NCBI RefSeq assembly: GCF_030294945.1
Contig: NZ_AP018448.1
Span: 5,858,001-5,922,000 of the forward strand
DNA: 64,000 nt
Direction of reading: 5' to 3'
Source of the DNA: Streptomyces graminofaciens
GTDB lineage: Bacteria; Actinomycetota; Actinomycetes; Streptomycetales; Streptomycetaceae
The notes beneath the pieces were generated by a model. That model was not told the DNA's origin and searched no databases. It saw nothing but the letters and a program-made list of their open reading frames with translations. This document shows positions 9,501-18,612 of the stretch, in pieces; position 1 is the first letter of the stretch; every line of letters starts with the position of its first letter. The position numbers and the translations under genes were made by a program.

Positions 9501-9550
9501 GCGCAGATGAGCACCCCTTTAGGAGTGCGGGGAACTGCGCGAGCAACCAC
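9501..9550 (-). repeat. Dispersed intergenic palindrome, copy 2
   Basis: The minus strand reads GTGGTTGCTCGCGCAGTTCC followed by an imperfect hairpin: outer arms GCGCAG/CTGCGC at 9501-9506 and 9535-9540, inner GCACCCCT/AGGAGTGC. It lies just downstream of rsmI and may terminate it. It shares its core with copy 1 at 6258-6330. Confidence 0.7.
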
Positions 9551-9583
9551 AAACAAACCGCACGCGAAAACGCCGCACAACCC

Positions 9584-10432
9584 CTACGACGCAGAGTGTT
9601 TAGAAGCGACCACAGCATCAAAAACTTGCCTCTTCGGCACCCCCGCCTCAACAGCCACCGCAGCAATCGCCTCTTTACGCCGCTCCCCCGCTTCCTCCCG
9701 CACCCGAACCCGCCGCACCAACTCCTCCGCGTCGAGTTCCTGAGGACCCCGCTCGGGGGCGCCCTCCACGACGACGGTGATCTCGCCCCGCACGCCCTCA
9801 GCGGCCCACTCGGCCAACTCCGCGAGAGCCCCCCGCTTGACCTCCTCATAGGTCTTGGTCAGCTCCCGGCACACCGCGGCCCGCCGCTCACGGCCGAAGA
9901 CCTCTGCCATCGCCGCGAGCGTGTCGTCGAGCCGATGCGGAGCCTCGAAGTACACAAGAGTCCGCCGCTCGTCGGAGACCTCCCGCAGCCGCGACAGCCG
10001 CTCCCCCGCCTTGCGCGGCAGGAACCCCTCGAAACAGAACCGGTCGACGGGCAGCCCGGACAGAGCCAGAGCCGTCAGCACGGCAGAGGGTCCGGGAACC
10101 GCCGTGACCCGGATGTCCTTCTCCACGGCCGCGGCCACCAGCCGGTACCCGGGGTCGGACACCGACGGCATCCCGGCGTCGGTCACCAGCAGCACCCGCG
10201 CCCCCTCCACCAGCGCCTCGACCAGCTCCGGCGTACGCGCCGCCTCGTTGCCCTCGAAGTACGACACCACCCGCCCGCCCGGCTGGACGCCCAGCGCCTG
10301 GGTGAGCCGGCGCAGCCGCCGGGTGTCCTCGGCGGCGATCACGTCCGCGGCCGCCAGCTCCTGCGTGAGCCGGGGCGGGGCGTCCGCGACGTCGCCGATG
10401 GGGGTGCCTGCCAACACAAGGGTTCCTGTCAC
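9584..10432 (-). CDS. rsmI: 16S rRNA (cytidine1402-2'-O)-methyltransferase
   Basis: A 282-residue tetrapyrrole-methylase-fold enzyme that 2'-O-methylates C1402 in the ribosomal P site using SAM. It opens VTGTLVLAGTPIGDV and has the family segments AAEDTRR, TDAGMPSVSDPG and PGPSAV. The GTG start at 10432 has a GGGAGGA stretch upstream; longer starts add non-conserved residues. The gene is divergent from the O-mannosyltransferase gene with 85 bp between. The 3' end is noticeably AT-richer than the body. Confidence 0.95.
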   Translation of the reverse strand: MTGTLVLAGTPIGDVADAPPRLTQELAAADVIAAEDTRRLRRLTQALGVQPGGRVVSYFEGNEAARTPELVEALVEGARVLLVTDAGMPSVSDPGYRLVAAAVEKDIRVTAVPGPSAVLTALALSGLPVDRFCFEGFLPRKAGERLSRLREVSDERRTLVYFEAPHRLDDTLAAMAEVFGRERRAAVCRELTKTYEEVKRGALAELAEWAAEGVRGEITVVVEGAPERGPQELDAEELVRRVRVREEAGERRKEAIAAVAVEAGVPKRQVFDAVVASKHSAS

Positions 10433-10517
10433 GCCCCCATCCTCCCAGGGGTGCCCATCTGTCCCCCACAAAGCCCATGCACGGGACTCCCACAGCGCTG
10501 TTCCCTACGATGGCGCG

Positions 10518-12260
10518 GTGACGAGTACCGCGTCCTCCACGGACACCCGGCAGGGCCAGGCCCCCGAAGAGCAGCGGCCGTCGTGGCAGCAGCGGCTGCG
10601 CCGATTCGGTTACACGGCGCCGCCGAGAAGCGATGTCCGCGACCGCCTGGTGCCGCCGTACGCCCTGCCCAGCTCACGTGTCTGGGCGATGTTCGGCCTG
10701 AGTCCGGAGATCTCCGGCCGCGCGATCAGCCACTGGGCGTCCTGGGCGGGCCCCGTCCTGGTCACGATCGTCGCGGCGCTGACGCGGTTCTGGAACCTGG
10801 GCAGCCCGAAGGCGGTGATATTCGACGAGACGTACTACGCCAAGGACGCGTGGGCGATCGTCCACCGCGGGTACGAGGTCAACTGGGCCAAGAACGCCAA
10901 CCAGCTGATCCTCCAGAACAACGGGGACGTGCCGATCCCGACGGACGCGGCGTATGTGGTCCACCCGCCGGTCGGCAAGTACGTCATCGGGCTGGGCGAG
11001 CTGATGTTCGGCTTCGACCCGATCGGCTGGCGCTTCATGACGGCCCTTCTCGGTGTGCTGTCGGTGTGGATGCTCTGCCTGATCGGCGCCCGGCTCTTCC
11101 GCTCGACGTTCCTCGGCTGTGTGGCCGGCCTGCTGATGACGCTGGACGGCCTGCACTTCGTGATGAGCCGCACGGCGCTGCTGGACCAGGTGCTGATGTT
11201 CTTCGTGCTCGCCGCGTTCGGCTGTCTGCTGATCGACCGCGACAAGGCGAGGGAACGGCTGGCGGCGGCGCTGCCCGTGGACGCGGACGGAGTCGTACGC
11301 CCCAACTCCCTGATCGCCGAGACGGCACGCCTCGGCTGGCGCCCGTACCGCTGGCTGGCTGGCCTCTGTCTGGGCCTGGCCTTCGGCACCAAGTGGAACG
11401 CCCTGTACTTCCTGGTGTTCTTCGGCATCATGACGGTCCTGTGGGACTACTCGGCGCGCAAGATCGCCGGTGCCCGCCAGCCGCTGATCGCGACGCTCCA
11501 GCGCGATCTGGGCCTCGCGTTCCTCTCCACGGTCCCCGTGGTGATCACGACCTACCTGGTCTCCTGGACCGGCTGGATCCTCTCCCCGGACGACGGCACG
11601 GGCGGCTACTTCCGCAACTGGGCGGCGACCGACGGCAAGGGCGGCAGCTTCACCTGGCTGCCCGACTGGCTGCGCAGCCTGTGGCACTACGAGTACGAGG
11701 TCTACCAGTTCCACGTGGGCCTGTCGTCCCCGCACAACTACCAGTCGAACCCGTGGAGCTGGATCGTCATGGGCCGCCCGGTCTCGTTCTTCTACGAGGC
11801 CCCGGCGCCCGGCAAGGACGGCTGCCCGACCGGCACGGCCGACAAGTGCGCCCGCGAGGTCCTCGCCCTCGGCACTCCGCTGCTGTGGTGGGCGGCGGCC
11901 TTCGCGATCCTCTACGTCCTGTGGCGCTGGTTCTTCCGCCGCGACTGGCGCGCCGGCGCCATCGCCTGCGGCGTCGCGGCCGGCTACCTCCCCTGGTTCA
12001 TGTACCAGGAACGCACGATCTTCTACTTCTACGCCGTCGTCTTCCTCCCCTTCCTCTGCCTGGCGGTCACGATGATGATCGGCGCCATCCTGGGCCCACC
12101 CGGCGCGACGGAACGCCGCCGAGTGGCGGGAGCGGCGGGCGCGGGCGTCCTGGTCCTCCTGATCGCCTGGAACTTCATCTACTTCTGGCCGCTGTACACG
12201 GGCCAGCCGATCCCGATCGACTCGTGGCGGTCGCGGATGTGGCTGGATACGTGGGTCTAG
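10518..12260 (+). CDS. pmt: Protein O-mannosyltransferase (GT39)
   Basis: A 580-residue polytopic membrane enzyme that moves mannose from polyprenyl-phosphate-mannose to Ser/Thr of secreted proteins during Sec export. The loop-1 acidic motif FDETYYAKDAW and HPPVGKYVIGLGE, both typical of bacterial Pmt, are present, with roughly ten to eleven membrane helices. A GTG start at 10518 gives VTSTASSTD and a 75-residue cytoplasmic lead. In S. coelicolor this gene (SCO3154, from memory) is needed for phage phiC31 infection and for resistance to cell-wall antibiotics. Confidence 0.95.
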   Translation: MTSTASSTDTRQGQAPEEQRPSWQQRLRRFGYTAPPRSDVRDRLVPPYALPSSRVWAMFGLSPEISGRAISHWASWAGPVLVTIVAALTRFWNLGSPKAVIFDETYYAKDAWAIVHRGYEVNWAKNANQLILQNNGDVPIPTDAAYVVHPPVGKYVIGLGELMFGFDPIGWRFMTALLGVLSVWMLCLIGARLFRSTFLGCVAGLLMTLDGLHFVMSRTALLDQVLMFFVLAAFGCLLIDRDKARERLAAALPVDADGVVRPNSLIAETARLGWRPYRWLAGLCLGLAFGTKWNALYFLVFFGIMTVLWDYSARKIAGARQPLIATLQRDLGLAFLSTVPVVITTYLVSWTGWILSPDDGTGGYFRNWAATDGKGGSFTWLPDWLRSLWHYEYEVYQFHVGLSSPHNYQSNPWSWIVMGRPVSFFYEAPAPGKDGCPTGTADKCAREVLALGTPLLWWAAAFAILYVLWRWFFRRDWRAGAIACGVAAGYLPWFMYQERTIFYFYAVVFLPFLCLAVTMMIGAILGPPGATERRRVAGAAGAGVLVLLIAWNFIYFWPLYTGQPIPIDSWRSRMWLDTWV

Positions 12261-12261
12261 C

Positions 12262-12333
12262 CGGGCGGTCACACCAAGGGGGCCTGGCATCCGGCCGGGT
12301 CCTCCTTGGCCGCCCCGGCCGACCGCCAAAAGA
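12262..12333 (+). terminator. Complex hairpin after pmt
   Basis: Nested complementary segments, outer GGCGGTC/GACCGCC and inner CCAAGGGG/CTCCTTGG, begin just after the stop codon. The pairing is interrupted, so the call is tentative. Confidence 0.45.
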
Positions 12334-12378
12334 TGATCAGTAGTGAAAACGTCACACGCGCGCCACAGCCACGCACAA

Positions 12379-12399
12379 GCTGTGTGAACACCCCACAGC
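12379..12399. promoter_or_regulatory. Interrupted palindrome before the 12418 gene
   Basis: GCTGTG and CACAGC are separated by 9 bp and end 18 bp before the GTG start. This is a plausible operator overlapping the promoter, with no assigned regulator. Confidence 0.35.
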
Positions 12400-12417
12400 G
12401 AACGCTAAGACTCACGT

Positions 12418-13167
12418 GTGAGCACATCAACAGCTGACAAGATCAACGCGATCGCCAGCGTCACCGGGGTCGTACTCGGCGCCGGAGCCTTGGTCGCGGA
12501 CCACTACGCGACCCTCCCCGACTGGTTCGGAACAGCGGGCGCCCTCGTGATCGGCGGAGCCCTCGCCCTCGGAGCCTGGCGATGGCTGTCCCCCGCCTCG
12601 CACTCCACGCTGCTGCACCGACTCGTCATCGGTCTGCTGGCGGCGTTGACCGGCGTCGTCGCCGTCCTCGTCTGGCCCGGCCCCAAGCCCACACAGGCGG
12701 ACGCGAAGCCCAGCGGCGACCCCACGAAGGGCATCGACGTCACGAAGGTCGGAGACACCGTCCCCGGACCGGACACCGAGAAGATCAAGGCATGCATCGC
12801 CGTGTCCGGCGTCGGCAAGATGCCCAAGGGATACCAGCTATGGGTGGCCAACAACTTCGACATCGACGGCGAGGCCGACCCGGCGAACCTCTACAACCTG
12901 CAGCGGGTGGTTCAGACCAAGGGGCAGGCCACGTGGCACACCCCGGTGTTCGGTGTGGGGGAAGGGCAGAAGCACAAGGGCACGTACTTCTGGATCCACG
13001 TCTTCCTGCTGCCGCGATCCTCGGACACAGTGCTGCAGAACTTGCTGGGCGACGCTCCGGGCTTCAAGGAGACCTTGCCCGGCACCAAGCCGATCGAGTC
13101 CATCCGAGTCCAGAGCACCGGTGTTTGGAACTGCCCCTACCCTCCGGCGAAGAAGGAGAAGTCGTGA
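12418..13167 (+). CDS. Membrane protein with extracytoplasmic C-terminal domain
   Basis: A 249-residue protein starting at GTG. Three membrane helices (about residues 10-28, 36-54 and 65-84) are followed by a linker and a soluble domain of about 130 residues that begins KIKACIAVSGVGKMPKGYQLW and has one later Cys (WNCPYPP). I do not recognise the family; the soluble part has an all-beta look. No Shine-Dalgarno sequence is visible before the GTG, so translation may be leaderless or the start may be elsewhere. A GCTGTG-N9-CACAGC palindrome at 12379-12399 lies just upstream. Confidence 0.7.
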   Translation: MSTSTADKINAIASVTGVVLGAGALVADHYATLPDWFGTAGALVIGGALALGAWRWLSPASHSTLLHRLVIGLLAALTGVVAVLVWPGPKPTQADAKPSGDPTKGIDVTKVGDTVPGPDTEKIKACIAVSGVGKMPKGYQLWVANNFDIDGEADPANLYNLQRVVQTKGQATWHTPVFGVGEGQKHKGTYFWIHVFLLPRSSDTVLQNLLGDAPGFKETLPGTKPIESIRVQSTGVWNCPYPPAKKEKS

Positions 13168-13222
13168 CCGCGGCAGCGCGGTGACCGGCCCGGGCCGGGC
13201 GATCCCTGGCGACAGCCGGGCA

Positions 13223-13600
13223 TCAGCACGCGAACGCCGTCGAGTTGGCCCAGAAGACGAGGAAGGACCAGGTCTGGGCGCCGACGACACCGTCGCGGAC
13301 TATGCCCGCGCAGGCCTGGAAGCGTTTCGTGGCCGCGTCGGTGACCGGGCCGAAGACGCCGTCCAGGGTGAGGTCGGGGCCCGTCAGGGAGTGGTTCAGG
13401 TAGCACTGGGCCTGCCGGACGGCGGGGCCCGAGGAGCCGAGTTTGAGGGTCGGCCGGCTGATGGTGAAGTTGCAGATGTCCCGGCTGCCGTGTGTGACGG
13501 GGCCCTGGGGCGCCGCGGCGGCCGTGCCTCCCACGCCTCCCACGCCTCCCACCAGGACGAGCGAGGCGACCAAGGTCGCACTGGTGAACAAGCGTCGCAT
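13223..13600 (-). CDS. Secreted peptidoglycan-binding domain protein
   Basis: A 125-residue protein with a clear Sec signal peptide (MRRLFTS, a Val/Leu/Gly-rich core, then TAAAA). The mature part is essentially one peptidoglycan-binding fold: LKLGSSGPAVRQAQCYL, then LDGVFGPVTDAATKRFQ, then DGVVGAQTW. GGGAGG lies 8 bp before the ATG at 13600, better than other in-frame starts. Four Cys in the mature region may form disulphides. No catalytic domain is present, so it probably binds the wall or modulates hydrolases. Confidence 0.85.
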   Translation of the reverse strand: MRRLFTSATLVASLVLVGGVGGVGGTAAAAPQGPVTHGSRDICNFTISRPTLKLGSSGPAVRQAQCYLNHSLTGPDLTLDGVFGPVTDAATKRFQACAGIVRDGVVGAQTWSFLVFWANSTAFAC

Positions 13601-13840
13601 AATCATCACCTCCCAAAAACGCACCTTTGGTACCACCGTGCGCTTCGGCCACACAGGTCGCATCCCGACCCGGTCGCCCCATGCTGATCTAACAATCGGG
13701 GAACACACAGCGAACACCCGCCCCCACGTTCACCTCCCCTGCCTACAGTGACCCCGATCGAGCATTTCTGAACGTGTTCAAAATACTCGGAAACCGTCCG
13801 CAAGGGCACCAACGGGGAAGCAACGGGGAGGAATCGCGAG

Positions 13841-15475
13841 ATGCGCAAGGGAGTCAAGATCGCCATCGTCGGCGGGGTGCTCGTGGCGCTGGTGGGGGGC
13901 GCCGGGTACGGGGCGTACAACTTCGTGGACGCGCTCGGCGACGGTGGTACGAGTGCGGAGAAACGGACCGGGCCACCCAGTGGCGACGAGGTCGAGGAGA
14001 CCACCGAGAAGTTCTTCGCGGCCTGGGAGAAGGGCGACTCGGTCACGGCGTCCTCGTACACGAACAACGCCGGTGACGCCGGAAGGATGTTCACCGGCTA
14101 CTTCGACACCGCGCGCATCGACGACGTGAAGATCGAGGCGGGTGCGCCCACCGGCGCCGGCAAGCGGACCGTTCCGTTCTCCGTCAAGGCCACCGTGGCG
14201 TACAAGGGCAAGAGCGCGGCGCTCACGTACAAGTCGTCCCTCACCGTCGTGCGCGGGAAGACCACCGGGCGGGCGCTGGTGGACTGGCAACCGTCCGTCC
14301 TGCACCCCGAGTTGAAGAAGGGCGACGTGCTGTTCACGGGGGAGGCCGCCGCCCCGCCCATCGAGCCGGTGGACCGTGACGGCGCCGAACTGACCAAGGA
14401 GAAGTACCCCTCCCTCGGGCCGGTCCTCGACACCCTGCGCGAGCGATACGGCGACAAGGCGGGCGGCACCCCCGGCATCGAGCTGGCGATCCAGCACACC
14501 ACGACCGAGGCCGCGGACACCACGCTCCTCACCCTCGCCAAGGGCAAGACCGGCAAGCTGCCCACCACCATCAGCGCCAAGGCGCAGGCCGCCGCCGAGA
14601 AGGCCGTGAAGAAGTACGCCGACTCGTCGGTCGTCGCCGTGCAGCCCAGCACCGGCCAGGTGCTGGCCGTCGCCAACAACCGTACGAAGGACGCCTTCAA
14701 CGCGGCCTTCGAGGGGAAGGTCGCCCCCGGCTCCACCATGAAGATCATCACCGCCGCGATGCTCATCGACAACGGCGTGACCTCGATGAACGGCCCCGCG
14801 CCCTGCCCGGACACCGCCATGTGGCAGAGCCAGACCTTCCACAACCTCCCGGGCCTGAAGGCCGACGAGACCCCGAAGGCCACCCTCGCCAACAGCTTCA
14901 TGCGCTCCTGCAACACCGCCTTCATCAAGCTCATCGACGAGAAGCCGCTGGACGACGCCTCGCTGACGAAGGAGGCCCAGGAACGATTCGGGCTCGGCAA
15001 GGACAACTGGCAGACCGGCATCACCTCCTTCGACGGCAGCGTGCCGCCCTCCACCGGGCCGAACCGTGCCGCCAACGCCATCGGGCAGGGCGAGGTGCAG
15101 ATGAACCCGCTGAACATGGCGTCGGTGACGGCGACCGCGATCACGGGGCAGTTCCGGCAGCCGTATCTCGTCTCGCGGGAGCTGGACGATCGTGATCTGG
15201 CCACGGCGAAGGGACTGAAGCAGAGCACGTCCGCGCAGCTCAAGCAGATGATGCGGCTTACGGCGACGCAGGGGACCGCTCAGCCGGTGATGTCCAAGCT
15301 GACTGGCGACATCGGGGCGAAGACCGGCTCCGCGGAGGTGGATGGGCAGGCGTCGGCGGACAGTTGGTTCACCGGGTTCCGGGGGGATGTGGCCGCCGCC
15401 GCGATGGTGGAGGGCGGTGGGCGCGGGGGCGAGGCTGCCGGGCCCGTTGTCGTGGATGTGCTGCGGGCGGGATGA
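13841..15475 (+). CDS. Penicillin-binding protein (class B-like transpeptidase)
   Basis: A 544-residue membrane-anchored protein. One N-terminal helix (about residues 6-27) precedes an NTF2-like MecA_N domain (about 50-150) and a transpeptidase domain. Active-site motifs are all present: SxxK in PGSTMKI, SxN in RSCNTAF and KTG in GAKTGSAEVDG. It would cross-link peptidoglycan outside the membrane. It is followed after 165 bp by a paralogue with the same architecture. In S. coelicolor the equivalents, from memory SCO3156 and SCO3157, lie next to ssgE, consistent with roles in sporulation septa or spore wall. Confidence 0.92.
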   Translation: MRKGVKIAIVGGVLVALVGGAGYGAYNFVDALGDGGTSAEKRTGPPSGDEVEETTEKFFAAWEKGDSVTASSYTNNAGDAGRMFTGYFDTARIDDVKIEAGAPTGAGKRTVPFSVKATVAYKGKSAALTYKSSLTVVRGKTTGRALVDWQPSVLHPELKKGDVLFTGEAAAPPIEPVDRDGAELTKEKYPSLGPVLDTLRERYGDKAGGTPGIELAIQHTTTEAADTTLLTLAKGKTGKLPTTISAKAQAAAEKAVKKYADSSVVAVQPSTGQVLAVANNRTKDAFNAAFEGKVAPGSTMKIITAAMLIDNGVTSMNGPAPCPDTAMWQSQTFHNLPGLKADETPKATLANSFMRSCNTAFIKLIDEKPLDDASLTKEAQERFGLGKDNWQTGITSFDGSVPPSTGPNRAANAIGQGEVQMNPLNMASVTATAITGQFRQPYLVSRELDDRDLATAKGLKQSTSAQLKQMMRLTATQGTAQPVMSKLTGDIGAKTGSAEVDGQASADSWFTGFRGDVAAAAMVEGGGRGGEAAGPVVVDVLRAG

Positions 15476-15640
15476 CCTGTTCTGGAGGGCGCTGTTGCCA
15501 TGTCCGTTCGAAAGGCGCCCTCCTCTGCCCGGCATATGAGACTTCCGTGGCTCACGTCACCCCTGTCGGTGCGGGACTCTACTGTGGGGAGCCTCGTTGG
15601 AGGCGTGTGGGGCGGTCGGGGGCAGTGGAAGGTCGGGAGC

Positions 15641-17317
15641 GTGGGTAAGAGAAGGCGGGTCGCCGAGCGGACGTCGGCGGCGAAGTCGAAGCGGCCGCTC
15701 GCACTGGGCGGGATGGCCGCCGCGGTGCTCGGCGGTGGCGCGTTCGCCGTGTACTACGTGTTCGGCGGCGGCGCGGTCGCCGAGGTCGGTTCAGCCGGTG
15801 ACGCCAAGGCCGTGAAGACCGGCCCGCTGTCCGCCTCCGAGGTCCGTACGGCCGCCACCGCCTTCCTCACCGCCTGGCAGGGCGGCAGCCCCGCCAAGGC
15901 CGCCGCCGCGACCGACGACTCGGCGGCGGCGAAGACCGCGCTGACCGGCTTCACCAAGGACGCGCACGTCAAGGACGTGAAGCTGACCCGCGGCAAGCGC
16001 GCCGGCGACGAGGTCGCCTTCTCCGTCAAGGGCACGGTCGCCTACAAGGGCACGAGCAAGCCGCTCGCCTACGAGTCCTCCCTCACTGTCGTACGGGCGA
16101 GGAAGGACGGCGAGCCGGTGGTGAGCTGGCAGCCGTCCGTCGTCCATCCCGCGCTGGCCGAGGGCGACCGGCTGGTGACCGGCGAGGCGGGCACGCCTCC
16201 GGTGAAGGCCCTCGACCGGGACGGCGGCGAGATGACGACGAAGAAGTACCCCTCGCTCGGCACGGTGCTGGACGGGCTGCGGGAGAAGTTCGGTGAGAAG
16301 GCGGGCGGCAAGGCGGGCATCGAGCTGCGGGTCGTGCGCGCCAAGGCCGAGAAGGGCAAGAAGAAGACCGCCGACAAGACGCTGCTGGAGCTGAGCGAGG
16401 GCACGCCGGGCACCGTCAGAACCACGCTCAGCCCCACCCTCCAGGCCGAGGCCGAGAAGCGGGTCGGCGCCACCGAGCGGGCCTCGGTCGTCGTGATGCG
16501 CCCCTCGACCGGCGAGATCCTGGCCGTCGCGAACTCCAACCCGAACTTCAACACGGCCTTCCAGGGCTCCCTCGCCCCCGGCTCGACCATGAAGATCGTG
16601 TCGTCCGCGCTGCTCATCGACAAGGGGCTGGCCTCGGCGGACAAGGTCCACCCGTGCCCGAAGTACTCCTCGTACGGCGGCTGGAAGTTCCAGAACGACG
16701 ACAAGTTCGAGATCAAGAACGGCTCGTTCAAGGCGAGTTTCGCCCGGTCCTGCAACACGGCCTTCATCTCGCAGGCGAAGAAACTCGACGACAACTCCCT
16801 GACCCTGGAGGCCCAGCAGGTCTTCGGCCTCGGTATGAACAACTGGGCCATCGGCGTGCCGACCTTCGACGGCTCCGTGCCGGTGCAGAGCGCGGCCCCG
16901 ATGGCGGCGTCGCTGATCGGCCAGGGCGGGGTGCGGATGAACCCGCTGAACATGGCGTCCGTCGTATCGACGGCCAAGACGGGCGTCTTCAAGCAGCCGT
17001 ATCTCGTCTCCCCGTCGGTCGACGGCCGCGCCCTCGCGACCGCCTCCCGTCCCCTGTCGGCCACGGTCCGCTCCCAGCTGACCGAACTCCTGCGGTACAC
17101 GGCGGCGTACGGCACGGCCGCCGAGGCCATGTCCGGTCTCGGCCCCGACTACGGCGCCAAGACCGGTTCCGCCGAGGTCGACGGCCAGGAGGAGCCCAAC
17201 GGCTGGTTCACGGCCTGGAAGGGCGATCTGGCCTCCGCCGGGGTGGTCCAGGAGGGCGGCCACGGCAGTGAGTCGGCGGGGCCGATCGTGGCGGCGCTGC
17301 TGCGCGCGGGCGGCTGA
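15641..17317 (+). CDS. Penicillin-binding protein (paralogue of the upstream gene)
   Basis: A 558-residue protein with the same order as its upstream neighbour: basic N-terminus, one membrane helix, MecA_N-like domain and transpeptidase domain. Motifs are SxxK (PGSTMKI), SxN (RSCNTAF) and KTG (GAKTGSAEVDG). Many blocks are shared almost word for word with the first protein (for example RMNPLNMASV and EVDGQ), so this is a tandem duplication. The GTG start at 15641 (VGKRRR) is chosen because earlier in-frame codons add unconserved residues; GGAAGG lies about 10 bp upstream. Confidence 0.92.
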   Translation: MGKRRRVAERTSAAKSKRPLALGGMAAAVLGGGAFAVYYVFGGGAVAEVGSAGDAKAVKTGPLSASEVRTAATAFLTAWQGGSPAKAAAATDDSAAAKTALTGFTKDAHVKDVKLTRGKRAGDEVAFSVKGTVAYKGTSKPLAYESSLTVVRARKDGEPVVSWQPSVVHPALAEGDRLVTGEAGTPPVKALDRDGGEMTTKKYPSLGTVLDGLREKFGEKAGGKAGIELRVVRAKAEKGKKKTADKTLLELSEGTPGTVRTTLSPTLQAEAEKRVGATERASVVVMRPSTGEILAVANSNPNFNTAFQGSLAPGSTMKIVSSALLIDKGLASADKVHPCPKYSSYGGWKFQNDDKFEIKNGSFKASFARSCNTAFISQAKKLDDNSLTLEAQQVFGLGMNNWAIGVPTFDGSVPVQSAAPMAASLIGQGGVRMNPLNMASVVSTAKTGVFKQPYLVSPSVDGRALATASRPLSATVRSQLTELLRYTAAYGTAAEAMSGLGPDYGAKTGSAEVDGQEEPNGWFTAWKGDLASAGVVQEGGHGSESAGPIVAALLRAGG

Positions 17318-17331
17318 CCGTCGTCAGCCGC
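17310..17331. terminator. Bidirectional hairpin containing both convergent stop codons
   Basis: GCGGCTGA and TCAGCCGC form an 8-bp stem around a 6-nt loop. The TGA of the rightward PBP gene and the TGA of the leftward hydrolase gene each sit inside one arm, so one symmetrical sequence ends both genes. Confidence 0.65.
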
Positions 17332-17944
17332 GGCCCTCGACGGCCGCCTTCTCGTACGTCTCCGCCGACGGCTCCAGGCACCAGTCGAGCAGTGACGGCC
17401 AGTCGCCGTAGCCCGCGTCGGGGTTGAGGTGGGCCTGGCCCGGGATTACGTCGGCGGGCAGGCCCAGGGGTTCGGCGTACTCGGTGGCCGCGCCGCGCGG
17501 GCAGTACGGGTCGTTGTCGCTGCCCACGACGCGGGTGTACGCGGCGGCCTCGGCGAGTCGGGCGGGCGTCAGCGGGGGCGGGGCGAACTCGGCGATCTCC
17601 GGGTTCCGGTGCGCGACGTCGGCGGAGGGTGGGGCGATGAGGAGGACGCGGTCTATGTTCCGGCCGGGCAGGACGTCCTCACGGGCGACCGCGTGCAGCC
17701 ACAGCAGGCAGGCCAGGCTGTGGCAGAGCACGGTGATGGATCTGCCCTCCAACTCGCCCAGCAGTGCGTCGAGTTCGGCGAGCCATCGCTCCAGGTCGGG
17801 GTCGTCGGGTTCCGGGAGCTGCGGGTAGGCGACCTCGTGGCCCAGATCACTGAGCCGGTCTGCCAACCAGTGCTGCCAGTGGGTGGCCGGGCGGTGGTTC
17901 TGCCAGCCGTGGAGGATGAGGAAGGCGCGGTCGTTGACTGTCAT
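17324..17944 (-). CDS. RBBP9/YdeN-type alpha/beta hydrolase
   Basis: A 206-residue serine hydrolase. It opens with FLILHGWQNHRP, has the nucleophile in LCHSLACLLW, the acid in VGSDNDPYCP and the base in IPGQAHLN, the pattern of the small RBBP9/YdeN family. Substrates of bacterial members are unknown. The ATG at 17944 matches the usual family start; an upstream frame adds Arg/Pro-rich residues without similarity. It converges on the PBP gene with six bases between the two stop codons. Confidence 0.88.
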   Translation of the reverse strand: MTVNDRAFLILHGWQNHRPATHWQHWLADRLSDLGHEVAYPQLPEPDDPDLERWLAELDALLGELEGRSITVLCHSLACLLWLHAVAREDVLPGRNIDRVLLIAPPSADVAHRNPEIAEFAPPPLTPARLAEAAAYTRVVGSDNDPYCPRGAATEYAEPLGLPADVIPGQAHLNPDAGYGDWPSLLDWCLEPSAETYEKAAVEGRG

Positions 17945-18096
17945 GCGCCGATGGTGGGCGAGATGGATCAGATTGGTCCAGTGCCGTCTCTGTGGTTGAG
18001 AGGGGGGCCGGTTCATCGGCTGCGGGCAGGTGCGGGCTTGTCGCGCACGCGGAACTCGGTCGCCTCCTCACCGCCCCCACCGCTAGCGTGCCCGGC

Positions 18097-18612
18097 ATGA
18101 CCACGAACCCCTCGCAGGACACCGCCGACTCCGGAGCCCACCCCCGTTTCGCCGAGGCACTCGACACGCTGGGGCTGGGGATGTTGCTCGGTGAGGTCCG
18201 GCGCTTCCCGGAGGCGACCCGGACCGCCACCGAGGCCGCCGCGGCGATCGGCTGCGAGCTGAGCCAGATCTGCAAGTCCCTGATCTTCGCGGCGGACGGC
18301 GTCCCGGTTCTGGTCCTGATGGACGGCGCCTCCCGCGTCGATGTCGAGCGCGTCCGGCAGGAGCTCGGCGCCGACAAGGTGACCCGGCCCAGGGCCGACG
18401 TCGTACGGGAGACGACCGGGTACGCGATCGGCGGTGTCCCGCCCTTCGGCCACCGGACGAAGACCCGCGTACTGGCCGACCGTTCGCTGCTGGAGCACGA
18501 CGTGGTGTGGGCCGCGGCCGGTACGCCGTACACCGTCTTCCCCATGGACCCCAAGTCGCTGATCGCGCACGCCGACGGCAACCTCGTGGACGTGCGCGAG
18601 CAGAGCGCGTGA
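18097..18612 (+). CDS. YbaK/EbsC-type aminoacyl-tRNA deacylase
   Basis: A 171-residue protein of the YbaK/ProX editing family, which removes wrongly attached amino acids from tRNA. The substrate-binding Lys of CKSLIF, the GYAIGGVPPFGH loop and the C-terminal DPKSLIAH segment are all visible. The following transporter gene overlaps its stop by 4 bp (GTGA), so the two are co-translated although no functional link is obvious. The ATG at 18097 lacks a strong ribosome-binding site. Confidence 0.9.
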   Translation: MTTNPSQDTADSGAHPRFAEALDTLGLGMLLGEVRRFPEATRTATEAAAAIGCELSQICKSLIFAADGVPVLVLMDGASRVDVERVRQELGADKVTRPRADVVRETTGYAIGGVPPFGHRTKTRVLADRSLLEHDVVWAAAGTPYTVFPMDPKSLIAHADGNLVDVREQSA

